Notes: generated from the sequence alone by a model not told the origin. 64,000 nucleotides of DNA from Cladobotryum mycophilum (GCA_036429605.1 JAVFKD010000002.1:2046001-2110000); one strand, 5' to 3'. Shown: positions 1-12,248, numbered from the stretch's first letter. Numbers and translations are program-made.

Positions 1-1215
1 GACAGGCGCTTGATTCGTGACGTCCTTTTGTTCGAATGGGAAAAGAAAAGAAAAAACCACTCTTTAAATAGTAACGAGTAGAAGATCCAGATGCTGGCAT
101 TTTTAAACGAATAGAGGACGAACGCGTAGTTAAATATAATTGCGCTTGTAGCGAGGGTGTGGTTATTAGAAGTTTGATTCGGCGTCCAAGGTTTCCAAGC
201 CCAACAGGCAGATCATGGGGCTCCAGTGAGAAGAAAACCTTGAAGTTATTGTTACTATCAAGGCAACACATGGATAGATTGCTTCTTATCGTGAGTCGCT
301 GCTTGGCGTGGCTGATGGAAACTGATACGGCTGTGAATCTTCATTGGGCCGTCTCAAGGTTCCAAGAATATTGGTGTGCTGTGAATAATGGCAACTATTG
401 GACTTGGCAGAGGTTCAGCTTTCTTAAGTCGTATATATAACCTCCCATTAGGTAAGAAGTTGGGCTATGGAGTCCCTGTAAATGATTCCGTGGGATGGAT
501 CCAATCCCATCTCTACAGGCGGGGAGGTCCGCTGCGGGAGGGATGATGGGTGTTAGAGGGACCAACTTGCAGGCGGCTTAGCGGGTATTGTGCGGGTGTC
601 ACAATCGCAATCGCTCACATTCAGTGCGCTGCGCAAGTTCGCTATGGGCGGTGCATTGGGGGGAGTCTTGGCAGATGCTGTTTCCTCCAATCCAAGGCGT
701 CTCCCCCACACAATTTCACGCAAGGCAATGACTGGAACTACAATCTGCCGCCCCGGGACAAAGTCAGCCTCCGTTCATCATCAATCCATCACTCCATCAC
801 TCCATCACTCCATCTCGACGTCGCACATCGATTCGACTCCCCTTGCGATACGATCCGACTCCTTCGCTAACTTCTCTTGCCCGCGCCTCCGAAATCGCCA
901 TCTCCCTCCGTCTTGTCGTTCCGAGGCTTCGGCGTCTCATACGATTCAAATGTCTCTATACACAAAGTGAGAGAGCTGCGAAGACAGTCGCCGCGGAACC
1001 GAAGCGACTGCTGCAATACTCGAGGACTTGTGATTCGCGGGATCACATTCTTTCAACTTTACATCATACCTCATCGCGCAACTCCCTGCTCTTGCACTTG
1101 CGTCTCGCTTATCGATCTTGACACACACGCCAAGTTCCTCCTTTTTTTTTGTTTTGTTTTGTTTTATCCGGGCTTGGCCTCGGTCGACTTGAATCTACAG
1201 TTTCCATCGATAAAA
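1..1215. other. Leader region without recognisable gene
   Basis: I see no credible coding region here. Open frames are short, overlap each other and have no family character. The last 400 bases are C/T-rich with a T-run near 1140-1165, typical of a fungal promoter or 5' UTR, and run directly into the start codon of the RING gene at 1216. A short run of the ATCACTCC type lies near 780-815. Confidence 0.5.
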
Positions 1216-2864
1216 ATGCCTTCGTTATGGATGGCCCTTCTCGGCTTGCTGGCTGCTGTCGCATTCGCGGACGATGAACCAGGCGTCACTACCTGGCCCG
1301 CCGATCCTCCGAAACGCGATTCCTTACAACTCCAATTAACAAACTCGAGCGGGCTTCCCAATCCCCAGATATGGAATGTTATACCCATGATAGATAATGA
1401 AGGACTGAACCAGTCCGATACCATCAACCAGGTAAGCATCAGAGGCACGATCCAAAAATGGGCCAAGACATGTTTCTAATACGGAATACCGAAGACGGTG
1501 CATATTAATGGCATCATGATTGCCGCGGATGTGACAAACTACATGAAGCTCACCAAACCGAATATCGTTGCCTATATCTCCTGCGACCATCCCAAGGGCG
1601 ACTCGTTCATCACGGCAAACCAAATGTTAAATACCTTGATACTGAACAGCGTCAAGGCTATCGTGCTTTATTCAGAAGCGAAAAACAGCTGTGGGGTTGG
1701 CAACACTGATTCACTCGACTACCGGAATATTCTTACAATGTCTGATTCTGGCGACGCGCAGTATGTATTGGCTTATTTGAATGCTACCGAGAAGGGCCGG
1801 GTGGACAATGTATCCATCTCTGGCAATGCTTCAGCACCTGATACTCCGGATGATCCGACTGGCCTTCCCGGTAGTCGCACCAACTCGGCGGTCGCCATGA
1901 GCATTCTCTACAGCATCACGGGGCTTATCACGCTCCTGTTCTTGATCATTATTGCCACTGGCGCGGTGAGGGCACATCGATATCCTGAGAGGTATGGACC
2001 TCGAGGTGCTATTGCTGGACGACCTCGACAAAGTCGGGCCAAGGGACTTGCACGCGCAGTCCTCGATACCATTCCGATTGTCAAATTCAACAACCAGCAG
2101 CCTACAAAACCGGATCCCGAGCTTGAGCTTGATACGGCCACCATGGATGGCCGAGATGCTACTACTCAGCGGACTGTCTCGAATTTGACAGAGGACAGGC
2201 ATCCGGAGGCAACGCCGGCAGTGGGGAATCACAATGAGCATTCAGCCCCGGCAGCAGACTCTCATCAAACAACAGATGAAAGCAACGAAGGCGGTGTGAA
2301 TTTGGGATGTTCCATCTGCACGGAAGACTTCAAAGTTGGAGAGGACATGAGAGTTTTGCCATGCAATCATCAGTTCCACCCGAATTGCATTGATCCATGG
2401 CTTGTCAATGTGTCCGGAACATGTCCCTTATGGTAAGTGTTTACGTGTTTTCTTCTCTTTTTCTTTTTCGCTTGGCTTGATGTAGTAAATCGCTGACTTG
2501 GACGATTTAGTCGAATGGATCTCCGTCCTGGAGCAAACAGCTCCAATAGTGGATCATCGGCTAACAGAAGCTCGGCATTGCCTCCCCCTTGCCATTGGAA
2601 GCAGGTGATGGAGATGTGTCTTCTGCATCACATGGTAACCGAACATCCCGCATTTTCGATGTCCACGGTTTGCGACAGGCTTCTGCGGAAGAGCAAATGG
2701 CAGCCTTGAGACAGATGCGAAGGAGTGAGGCTGAACCGGCCGAACCGGAAGCTCCAGAGGTAGATGGAGAGGAAAGGGGTCAAAGAGCTCATCTGACAGC
2801 AAGATTGAAGGAAAAATTCCGAATTCGTACAAGAGCTCGATCTCCAGACGTTCGGGGTGATTAA
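1216..2864 (+). CDS. PA-domain transmembrane RING-H2 E3 ubiquitin ligase (one frame break near the 3' end)
   Basis: Three exons: 1216-1431, 1495-2432 and 2511-2864, with GT-AG introns of 63 and 78 bp. The product starts with a hydrophobic signal peptide (about residues 1-19). It continues with a lumenal region of protease-associated (PA) type, a single membrane span near residues 205-230, and a RING-H2 finger from about residue 344: C-x2-C, then PCNHQFHPNCIDPWL, and a final CPLC created exactly across intron 2. This layout is that of endomembrane ubiquitin ligases of the RNF13 type. By family knowledge they ubiquitinate membrane proteins of Golgi, endosome or vacuole. After CRMDLRP the frame closes early. 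The conserved-looking basic tail (LTARLKEKFRIRTR) lies in another frame from 2589, so about one base is missing in the C-run at 2584-2588. With the frame restored the protein would be about 502 residues. The exact ligase orthologue is not settled. Confidence 0.85.
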
Positions 2865-4731
2865 AGGGTGGGTCACAGACGTCGAGTATCTTGCCTTAAA
2901 AAAAAAAGGCTATGCTACCATTGCTTGAAACAATCGATTAGTCTACCCTTGAGCTGTTTTTTCGGATATTTTTGCGAGTTGGCGGTCTCATTCGGAGTTT
3001 GATTCCAATAGCTCATTGAGATCCCTGGAGGGTCTCGCTTGATTTTCTATCCTTGGCGTTACAGGCGGCATGTCATTGCAGCAGGAAAGGAATGGTGTTT
3101 ATGGAGAGCATCGCGCGGCGTTCCGGTAGCTTCGAGTCACGATTGAACTTGGCATTGAAATGCACATTGGAGGACTGGGGAGGGGTTAACGAGTGCTCCC
3201 AAGGGAGTTTGCTGGCTGAAATAAGGTACAACATCTGCCGAAAAGAAAAGGTGGCGGATGAGAAACAAGATGGAACACAGGCACGTCAAAGGCTTGATGG
3301 GCACCCAGATGGGCTCAGTCCAGGGATATTACACTGGCCGGATCAGGGGCACATGGAGCAAATGAAGTGAAACTGGCGTGCAGTGGTGTACTCCCATTGC
3401 GGTTACATGATAACTCTATCTGTTTGTCGCGACGAAACATGCAGATGATGTTTAAGATGGTTACGATTTGTTTATTTCCCCAACTTAGAGAGTCATATAG
3501 TTAAAAAAGATGTATAACTCGCGCCCATACATGATTTTTTTGTGAATTTGCCGAATTTGAGAGGCGAGAACTGGAAAAAGGAATCATGAATTCAGGATTA
3601 GGCAAAAGGAAAAGTGGTCCAGGTTACCCAAGGATATGAGGAGTCTCTTTGTATCACATGCAAGGAGACCAATGCCTGCCGGATGATGGATGGAAGCGGC
3701 CTGATCGAAGGATCGAGCCTCTTTGGGTGAGGCAATCAGGGCAATGTATGACAAAACTAGATGTGACTATTTTACGCCAACAAGGGACAGAATGCAGGTC
3801 ATCTTTGATGCATGACGAGGAGAGAAGCCGGTTGGTCTGGATGATAAAGGGGTCTTGTTTCCTTCAGGTCGAGTTGGTGTTGTAACAGGTCAGATCGAGG
3901 CACAGAGAAAAACCAATATTTGTGAGTATTCCTGGTTGTTGGTTGTTGGTTGTTGGTCGTTCCCAGTGACAGTGACAGTGTAGTGGAGAACTGTGATCTA
4001 GAGTGGTGGATCAATTGGCAAACGAGGCAAAAACGTGGAGAAAACGTGCTTTTTTTTTTTTGGGTAGTTGGTTGAGTGGGTATGAGAGGGGGGAGTTTGG
4101 AAGTTGACAAGTGATTTGTCTGTTATTTTTTTTTCTTTGTTTTTTTTTTGGTATTGTAGAGAGAGAGAGAGGCAAAGAGAGAGAGGGCGGGAGGGGAGAA
4201 GAACTAACGAAGTGGGAATAATCGATAGACATGTCATTAGCTAGTTTCACAGAGAGTAACGCACGGGCAGAGTTTGAGTGGATGAAAAAGAAGAACTGGC
4301 AAAGAAAAGAAGAGACGAAGAGAGAAAAAAGGAAATAAGAAATATGGCCCCCCTCTCTCTTTCTGGCCTTGCCTTGCTCGCAGAGAAATGAAATAGAGTG
4401 CGAAGAGTGGGAGTGTGGCGAAAGAGGCTCAACAATGGCTGAACATGGCTGGCTCGTTGGTACGGTAGTAATCATATTCAGGTTCCCAATCTTCAACGGT
4501 CTAACAATAAACAATAGGCCGCAAGAAGAGAGAGAAATAGAAGGGGGGAACTAGTACTCGATGGACACTTGATGGCCTAGACCTGCCTAACAGAACCAAA
4601 CATACAAAGGTGAGGCGTTTTGTGGTTCGTGCGAAACCGTCATGCACGCCTCTTCCGATTGGTTCTTGGGAGCAGTAGACGAGACGTTTCTTTTTTGGGG
4701 CGTTTTTTCTTCTTCTCCTTTTGCCTGCCCT

Positions 4732-4753
4732 GGGATGGGATGGGATGGGATGG
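4732..4753 (+). repeat. GGGAT pentanucleotide repeat with four G3 runs
   Basis: Four consecutive GGGAT units are followed by GG. The spacing G3-N2-G3-N2-G3-N2-G3 fits the standard G-quadruplex pattern on the plus strand. An ACT triplet repeat follows at once (about 4757-4771). Confidence 0.85.
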
Positions 4754-5500
4754 TATTACTACTACTACTACATGGATTACAGAGTCTAATGCTCCATGTC
4801 CGTTGGTCAGATATGACTGCGTTGCTGAAAAAGTTTGTTTATGAGGCACAGAGCTTCTGGACAGGCCGATGACCCCGGGAGGGGGGAGGGTCGTATAAAA
4901 TATTGTCTGCATGGCTTTTTCAGCCGTCCGCCTATCAAGGTTGTACAGCATCAGCGTGGCTTGATATTGGTTTGCCCTCCCTGCCCTCGCTCCCTCACTC
5001 AATATGAGAAAAGTAAGCCAAAAGAAGTAAAAAAAAAAAAAAAAGAGAGAGAGAGAGAGGCAAGCATCTATAGTATGAGATGAGGTGAGGGGGGCCGGAA
5101 CATTTGGTCATGCATCCTCCCAAGATTTGGAATGGTACCTTATAGGCTACTACCTACTACTACTACTGCTGCTGCTACTGCTTTCGGTATCTAGTTGGGC
5201 AATAAGAAGGGATGCCTACTCTAGTCGATAAAGTTGCATCTATCATATACGATTGATAAGAATCGCTATCACTTTTTCCTCTTTCCTCCCTTTCCCACTC
5301 TCTGTCTACTAAAGACAAACGAGGCGGAAGGCGCATGCGACGGAGGTTAATGCCATCGAAACTCCAGAACGAACCACTGTACTTGCCGCCCCCCCATCCA
5401 TTTCCACCTTCCACGTCCACAACCACGACCACGTCCACTTCCACCTTCAATCTCCATCACCAACTCCCTCCATCCTTACCATCGCTCTACTCTACTATAG

Positions 5501-5534
5501 CCATCCCATCCCATCCCATCCCATCCCCTCCCTC
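5501..5534 (-). repeat. CCATC pentanucleotide repeat, reverse complement of the tract at 4732
   Basis: About five CCATC units run into C-rich sequence. On the minus strand this is GGGAT/GATGG with several G3 runs, so the two tracts 750 bp apart are inverted copies of the same pentamer repeat. Confidence 0.85.
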
Positions 5535-6188
5535 CTCCAATATCCCAAGAGAAATCGTGGGGTTACTTAAAAAATCAATAGAACTCTTTGACCCTCTGTT
5601 CCCTCTTCTTCTTCTCTCTCCCTCTCTCTCCCTCCCACGTTTTACTACACACCTAAAATAACCTTGAGCCGTCATCTATCTCTTTCTCCTCCTGCTCTTT
5701 TTGCTTTTTCCTCTCTCTCCCCCTCCCTCTTCTTCTTCTTCCTTAGCTCTTCGGGTTTGTGTGTGTGTGTGTCTGTGTGGGAGTGTGTGTTCTAGAGTTG
5801 AAGAACCATTCTGGGTTCTCTTGGATTTTTCTTTTCTTTTCTTTTGTTTTGCAAATACAATAAATAATACTCGAGGCATTCAAAATGGATCCGACCCGGG
5901 TCCATCATTAGCCCGCCGCCTCCAAACGCTCTAATTCATCTATTTCGCCTCTATTCTTGGCCTCTTCTTTTCACTACTACTCACTACTCGCTACTCGCTA
6001 CTACTCACTGACTCTTCATGTCAAAACGTCGTCCCTAAAATAACAATACGGTTCAAACCATACCATCTTCTTGGGAAATACAAAAAGTCCACGGCATCCT
6101 CCTCCACCCCCACTCAACCTCTGAACTGCCGATTGTGCTGTTTGCCGACTTGCAACGATTTTGAACAACTGAAAGACTCTTTACCATC

Positions 6189-7920
6189 ATGGCCCCGACA
6201 CCCCCTCCTAAAACAGGGGCCCCTGTGCCTATCCCTGGAAGTGTCATCAGTGTTATCCTCAGTCTTGCTTCTGTGACTGTCCTTACTCTCTTCCTCAGTA
6301 AGATACCACCACCCCCTTTCCCTCTCGTCTGTCGACGAACACAGCTGCATCTCAAGTTTCTGACACGGATTCTCGTTCGGTAATAGCCCAGAGAGGTCTC
6401 GCCATCAAGCAATGGAGTCGATTACCATACGTCGTTTGGTGTAAGTATAACCCCCTTCTCTCCATACCAAACAAGAGCAGTTCTCTAATGGAAACACCGA
6501 AACAGTGGTTTTCGCCATATACTTTGACTCCTATCTGTTCGTCTTTGCTACCGCCATTTTGGAACATTCTCTCGGAGTCAACACCAACCTCACTATCTGC
6601 GAGGCTGCCATCATTCTCTGCCTCGTGTTTTATGTCACTACAAAGGTATGTCGATATGCCTTATCGGTTATACAATTGACCCTTGCTGACTCTGTTTTAG
6701 ATTGTTAGTCTTGGCTTTTTCCGTTTTAGCATGCCAAATGCCATCCGTGTATTAACAATGTTGTCTAGCTTATCTACTTTTTCCTTGTCGAAAAGGCCGT
6801 GAGTATGCCATTCCCCTTTTCGTCCAAGGAGTCTCTAACAACCAGCAGTACTCGATTCGTGGCGGCTCAAAACCTCGTCTCAAGTCAAAGCTCTACCTCT
6901 TCAACTCTTTTGGCATGCTTGGCCTCTATCTCGTCGTCGTCGTCCTCAACTTCATCTTGTTTGTCCAACCAGTCCCGAGACCGAAACTGGCACCACTAAC
7001 ACGCGAGCAGCCGAATAACAGAAATGCAAGATGGAGTGTGCGTCATTGGTATGCGAAGTATCGCCATGATTCCACTCATCTCCTTTGATGCTGTGGTTAA
7101 TGTCTATCTTACTATTCTTTTCCTAATCCCCCTGAAGAGTAAGTTGCACCCTAGACCCACAAACTAGAGTCACCAAAGCTGACGAGCTGCAAGACATGTA
7201 TTCCTTCAAGCACATGCCGCGCACCAAGGCCAATGTTCGTCTTCGTACAGTGGCGTTCCGAACCTTCATCGGCTCCCTTTGCACTTTGACAAGCAGTATT
7301 GTGAACCTGTCTGTTTTGATGGCTCTTAACGGAGAGCCCGGTTGGGTATGCTTAATGTGCTGTAACTCCGATAGTAAGTTCTGGACCGTACCCCTTTTTT
7401 TTTCTCCCTCCTAGGGCAACCATTCCTAACTATTTATCTGCCTACAGTCCTCTTTTCTGCTGCCGTCGTGCAGTGGGTCACATCACGAGACAACGCCGGT
7501 ACCATAAGCAGCGGCGGATCATCTCGGGATGGTAAAGCTCACCGGGATCTCGGCCCTGGGCATGTCCGCACCTTTACTCCAAGCGAGCTCCAAGCAACTC
7601 CTCCATCGACAGTAACCGACATCTCCCTCGTCGCCACCAAGATCAATTCCCGAGCGGATGACATTGACGATGACGACGATGATATTCTCGACAGCGTTGA
7701 AAGGGCGAACAAGAACAACACCAGCGTCGTGGTCACTACGACAATCAAGCACGAGAGTAAGCCTCGCGAAATCGAACTCGAACCCCGGCCGCCCATGCCT
7801 GTCCGATCCAGCACTCACGGATACGGGTGTCCGGTACCACTGTCGTCAGGAGCGGCCTTGGCCGGAGACGCTAGATACGTCTCCAATCACACCAAGATCA
7901 CGGCAGGGTCGGAGTCTTAG
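6189..7920 (+). CDS. Seven-transmembrane protein of unknown function (GPCR-like topology)
   Basis: Eight exons join in one frame to 421 residues: 6189-6297, 6345-6440, 6506-6645, 6769-6798, 6849-6958, 7011-7138, 7194-7373 and 7448-7920. The 10-codon exon 4 (LIYFFLVEKA) follows a 123-bp intron. Hydrophobic segments lie near residues 18-36, 64-88, 99-121, 141-162, 175-203, 226-249 and 256-275, which makes seven. A hydrophilic tail of about 145 residues follows, with an acidic run (DDIDDDDDD) and Ser/Thr-rich stretches. A short proline-rich N terminus precedes the first span. Seven spans plus a long cytosolic tail resemble a receptor, but I recognise none of the named fungal receptor classes, so function is open. 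Intron 3 could instead hide a 3-bp micro-exon at 6701-6703; the single-intron model is simpler. Confidence 0.8.
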
Positions 7921-8778
7921 GACAGCTGCGATGGTAAACATAGTCCTGCTTGCTGTAATATTTCCCGTTCGAAATGATTTTTGAGAAAGAAAAAAAGGAA
8001 AAAAGACATGTATATTATTAATACTACCAACCAAAAACAATACAAGAGATTTCTATTTCCAACATTGCTTTTTTGTGTCTTGTTATTTCTGGAACAGCTA
8101 AATATGGAACGAGTCTACAATGCCGCACGGATGATTGTCGATATCAATATCCATTTACTGGTTTGTTTGGAGGAGCTATTGGAATGTTCATTTACAACCG
8201 ATTATATCCAAGATTAAAAGTCATAGCTGACACTAAAGAGTATTATATCCCCAAAAATAGAACTATTACAAACACACTGCGAAAAGGAAAAGAGACAAAG
8301 ACATGGCCCAAGATTGAAGTCGTAGCTCGTAGATCTATTGCTATGAAAGATTGTCCTTGGCCCTTGTTTTTTTTTTTTGGTTTGTTTATCACGTAGATAC
8401 AAACCGGATCTCTAAACCTCTTCTCGCCCATCTCCCTCCCGTTTCCACCCATACGCGCAGATAAGCAAAAGGAGATGACCAACCAAACAAGCCGATATCC
8501 GGGAAATACCTCCGCCCCCGTTCCCTCGAAGCGGAGATTCTGATGAATGGATCATAGATCCAAAGAAGTATCACAGAAACTCGAATATATACATATGAAT
8601 GCGAACGTGCCTTCCCCTTCCCCTTTCCTATCCCATTTTGAGTCCCACTAAACGATGCCTAACAAAACTGTGCTTCCCTAAAAAGAAACAAATATCTTGG
8701 TATTCCCTAGAGCGTGTACAAGAAGCGAAAGATAAGTCGACACACCAAGTGGTGCGCGGCATTGTCCATGCTACTTGT
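7921..8778. other. Convergent 3' intergenic region
   Basis: This lies between the convergent ends of the seven-TM gene and the GH128 gene. The sequence is A/T-rich with A-runs near 7985-8010 and a T-run near 8368-8380. It probably contains both 3' UTRs. I see no gene. Confidence 0.5.
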
Positions 8779-10098
8779 TTAGACACTGGCATAGACCTGG
8801 CCGAAGGTGCTCAGAGAGTTGGAAGAAGACATGAGGCTGCCCTGGCTAACCATGAAGTAAGAGTAAGCGTGAAGGTAATTGAGAGCCTCGAGCTTAGGAA
8901 TGACGGTCTTCAAGAAGTTGCTAATTTCCTCGTCAGAGCCGAATGGAGCGAACTCTGTGAGCCAGATAGGCCTGCCGTTACAAGCTATGTGGGCCTGCTC
9001 AAGGTGGTCGAAGAGGGTATCAGAGTATTGGGCAGGGGAGTACCAGTGGACAGGGCAGAAGTCAACCTGGCATCCATTGGGCTGGCTAGCGCAAGCAGAC
9101 ATGAAGCTCTTGAGCCAGCTGACACCCTCACCAGGGTTGCCGCTGTTGGTGATGGAAGGGGCACCGACAAGAACCTTGCCAGCATACTTGTTCATGTACT
9201 GGGCGTGGGCAGCAGCGGCAGCAGCAGGAGACATATTGGCCTGACCAGCATTATCGGGCTCGTTGAAACTGACAATAGCCTTGCATCCATTGCCAAGAGC
9301 TTGGCTGACCATGGAATCCCAGCCGTTGGAGTGATCAGGGGCGGGACTCCAGAGCATGGGGACATAGCTGTACTTGGAGTTCAAGGAACCAGCGCTGGAG
9401 CCCCAGTTGTAAGCCCAAGAGCAGTGTGTGCAGGAGTCACCGAAAGAGTTGGCAAGACCGGGATCATTGTAGGCCAGGCCTCGCTTTGAGCCGAAAGGAG
9501 AGCCACCGGAAGAACCACCGGAAGAAGGTGGAGGGCTAGCGGGCTTGTAAGTGGGCTTGGGGGCCGGAGGAGGAGCAGGAGCTGAGGGAGCCGGAATTGC
9601 CTTGGCGGTCTGTTCAGCGGGAGGGGCCGGAGCCGGTGCCTGCTGAGAAGTTGCTGGCTGAGGGGGAGGAGCAGGAACAGAAACAGGAGCTTCCGAAGAG
9701 GCAGGCTGAGGAGCAGGAACAGAAGGCTTGATGGCCGTGAAGAGAGTGGTTTGTTGGGTGGGTGACTGGGGAGCAGGAGGAGGTGGAGGAGGGGCCTGGT
9801 AAGTGGCCTGGCTGGTTGATGCAAGAACAACTGTGGAAGTGGAGGTGATGGTTGGGATAGTCGAGATAGTGGTGGGAGTTGTGTAAACAGGGTTGGGGTG
9901 GTTGTCGGCAACAAAGGTAGTAGAAGTAGCCTGAGCAGGCTCATCGCCCTCGGTAACGGTGACGGTCTCCCAAACGGTCTCATAAACGATCTTCAATGCT
10001 CGCTTATCGGCCTGGTGAAGATGGCGATGGGCGTTGAGGGCCAGAGACTGCCCGGCGAGGGCAGCCACGGAGGTGAGGACAACAGCCTTGGACAACAT
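8779..10098 (-). CDS. Secreted glycoside hydrolase family 128 (Asl1-like) beta-1,3-glucanase
   Basis: A single exon of 439 residues. Residues 1-20 form a signal peptide and a KR site at 32-33 suggests Kex2 processing. A Ser/Thr-rich stretch is followed by a long Pro/Ala linker (about 100-195) and a Gly/Ser hinge. The catalytic domain runs from about residue 205 to the end. It starts KRGLAYNDP and carries FNEPD (Glu280) and WLTEFAPFG (Glu382), the pair of glutamates expected in this TIM-barrel clan, plus HWYS between them. Fungal relatives (Asl1, alkali-sensitive linkage protein) are wall-associated or secreted and act on beta-1,3-glucan. The Pro-rich linker suggests attachment to or reach through the wall. 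The gene is on the minus strand, transcribed away from the gene-poor region. A long antisense frame over it is a shadow. Confidence 0.9.
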   Translation of the reverse strand: MLSKAVVLTSVAALAGQSLALNAHRHLHQADKRALKIVYETVWETVTVTEGDEPAQATSTTFVADNHPNPVYTTPTTISTIPTITSTSTVVLASTSQATYQAPPPPPPAPQSPTQQTTLFTAIKPSVPAPQPASSEAPVSVPAPPPQPATSQQAPAPAPPAEQTAKAIPAPSAPAPPPAPKPTYKPASPPPSSGGSSGGSPFGSKRGLAYNDPGLANSFGDSCTHCSWAYNWGSSAGSLNSKYSYVPMLWSPAPDHSNGWDSMVSQALGNGCKAIVSFNEPDNAGQANMSPAAAAAAHAQYMNKYAGKVLVGAPSITNSGNPGEGVSWLKSFMSACASQPNGCQVDFCPVHWYSPAQYSDTLFDHLEQAHIACNGRPIWLTEFAPFGSDEEISNFLKTVIPKLEALNYLHAYSYFMVSQGSLMSSSNSLSTFGQVYASV

Positions 10099-10143
10099 GT
10101 TGATTGTCTATATGTCGTGAATATATCAAGTCGTTATATGCGA

Positions 10144-10167
10144 TGTGTGTGTGTGTGTGTGTGTGTG
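10144..10167. repeat. TG dinucleotide microsatellite
   Basis: An uninterrupted TG repeat of 24 bp, about 50 bp upstream of the GH128 start codon, in its promoter or 5' UTR. Confidence 0.95.
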
Positions 10168-11229
10168 ATATAATGTTGATGTCGTTCTCGATGCTTGATC
10201 ACGTCAAAAAAGTGGTAAGGACGGTTTCAATTGTCTAGGACGAGCTGGGAGGCACGCTTTTTAACAATTGGGTATGTTGTTTTCTTCCTTTCAAGTTTCT
10301 CCAAATTGCGAGACGAAGGAGTGTCAAGTTGTTTGACTCAGGGTTCGTTTGATTGAAGCTTGAGAGGCACGACAACAACAAGGGTTGGACTGATTGATTG
10401 ACGGGTTGATACGAGGGCGGCACGGCCGACAAGGAGTGATGGAGCTATCTGTCAAAGACGCAACAAAAGGAGTGCAAACAGTCTAGCTGTTCAAATAAAA
10501 GAGGTCGAAGCTGGCCGACCGGTGAAGATAAAGGAAAGACAAGGTGACGTGAAGTCGAAATGAAAACGAGATCTCGCTTGCGAAGAAATAAGACGAAGGG
10601 GAGGAAGAAGAAAGAAAGTGGAGGAGGACGAGGACGAGGGGAGGAAGTCAGACATGCTAAGTACCCTGGCTGCCTTGGAAGTGGGTGCCGCATGCCGAAA
10701 GTGGGCAGCGCATCCTTGAGGGGGCGTGTATGTGTTGCTGGTGTGGTAACCCTTGTTCAGGTACCTGTAACCTAGTTCCATTTGGAGGTCAGACCATATC
10801 TCGTACTGGATATGGCAGTGCCTCAAAGTGAAGGATCATCACTCCTGCATGTACAGTCTACAAGTGTCTTGTTTTACCTGTACCTGTAGTATGTGTATGC
10901 TTGCTGCGTAATCCGTGTGGCAGAAAATACGAAGTTTTTTTCTTTCTTGTTTTGTTTTTGAAATGGTTTGGGGTTACTCGTACCCTTGCTGGCACCCCCA
11001 AGTTGGCATGGCAAAGCACTGAAGATAAGGATCCATCCACTGGGGGTGGTGGAGGAATGCCTACAAGTAGGATACACAGCAGATTCATGAGACTTCCTCT
11101 TCCCGAAAGGACTCACGTCTGATTGTTGGGCAATTGCAACATCGCAAGCTCTGTTTCACCTCGCACAGCAAACCAATGCGTCTTTTTTCTCTTTCTCTGT
11201 CTCCCACTCACTCGCTCACCCTCCCTCCC

Positions 11230-11230
<1 letters not shown>

Positions 11231-11262
<32 letters not shown>
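11231..11262. repeat. CAAT tetranucleotide microsatellite
   Basis: About eight units of CAAT. The tract also creates many overlapping CCAAT-like cores, but as a simple repeat this need not be functional. Confidence 0.9.
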
Positions 11263-11264
<2 letters not shown>

Positions 11265-12244
11265 TTCCTCATGGTAGCCTGCGGCCCTGCCCACCCAAAA
11301 GAGCGTGGGAGACTTACGACGACAACGACGACGGCAAACGTCCATCTCGAACGCTCTGGCCGTAGCCCGTCTTGGCTGCGACTGTTAGCGCCTGCTGGTC
11401 CCTTGGTGGTCAGTTTTAGCGCCAGGGGCACAGGCCCAGGTACCTGTAGGGTGCATTATTACAGGGCAATCTTCAGGGCTCTGTCCAGCCAGGGCGCGTC
11501 TTTTTTATTCGGGCTTTGCAGAGCCTCTGCATCTCTCTCACAACGCCTGATTGGCCGTCATGCCAGGCACAGGCTTCCGGTTGGTCGGCATGAAGCTTTC
11601 GGCGGGGCAACGTGGCCGTTGTGTGGGTTCCTTTTCCGGCCCGCTTCGACTGTCTCGTCCACCCAATCGTGATCCAAGACGCCCATCCATTAAGACAAAA
11701 GTGAAACCGCCTCGTAATAAATCCACGGCCATGCCTTTTTGCCCCCTTCTCCCTCCTTGAACATTGGATGGATGGATGGGTGGGTGGATGGATGTGTGAG
11801 TTTGACCCAAAACAAAACAAACACAAAGGCATTCAATTGGCTTTTTTTTTTTTCCTTTTCTTTCTCTTCTGCTTGTTTATTGTTTTACGATTCAGCACCT
11901 GAAATCTTAAATTGCTTGCATACTTGGTTTCGATCCATGATGCCATGACAATTCCAATTCATACTACACACACCATGTCGTAAGAATTGTATCATTCTCA
12001 CCAGGTAATTTCTCATGCAGCTATGTGGAACTCTGTACCGCCTCGTCCCTTTTCTCTTCTTCCCTCTCCCTGCCGGCTCGTCAGTCTAACAAATCCCTTA
12101 TCTACTATTGAGCCTCAGCTCTGCTGCGCCGTTTGTTTTATTGGAATGAGATTTTTTTTTACTTGTACAGAGTTTTCTGCTTAGTGTGAACATTTTTTCT
12201 TGATGAGGCGATGCATAGCAAAGTGACCTCAGCATCTTATGTGA

Positions 12245-12248
<4 letters not shown>

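Larger units (their letters stand above)
2865..6188. other. Long microsatellite- and pyrimidine-rich intergenic region
   Basis: No coding region is supported in these 3.3 kb. The region holds A- and T-runs, a G/A tract near 4159-4180, GGGAT repeats (4732-4753), ACT triplets, an A-run plus GA tract (about 5030-5059), CCATC repeats (5501-5534), CT-rich sequence (about 5590-5745) and a short GT tract near 5755-5790. The CT-rich stretch shortly before the next start codon is what strong fungal promoters and long 5' UTRs look like. The left part should contain the RING gene's 3' UTR. Confidence 0.5.

Noticed and set aside
6701..6703. A 3-bp micro-exon (ATT) in the seven-TM gene
   Set aside because: A single 123-bp intron explains the same frame with consensus sites and fewer assumptions.
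8599..9489. Plus-strand frame of 296 codons over the GH128 gene
   Set aside because: Antisense shadow of a well-recognised glycoside hydrolase with catalytic motifs on the other strand.
11271..11672. 133-codon frame in the gene-free region
   Set aside because: No recognisable content or splice structure; codon content looks random.
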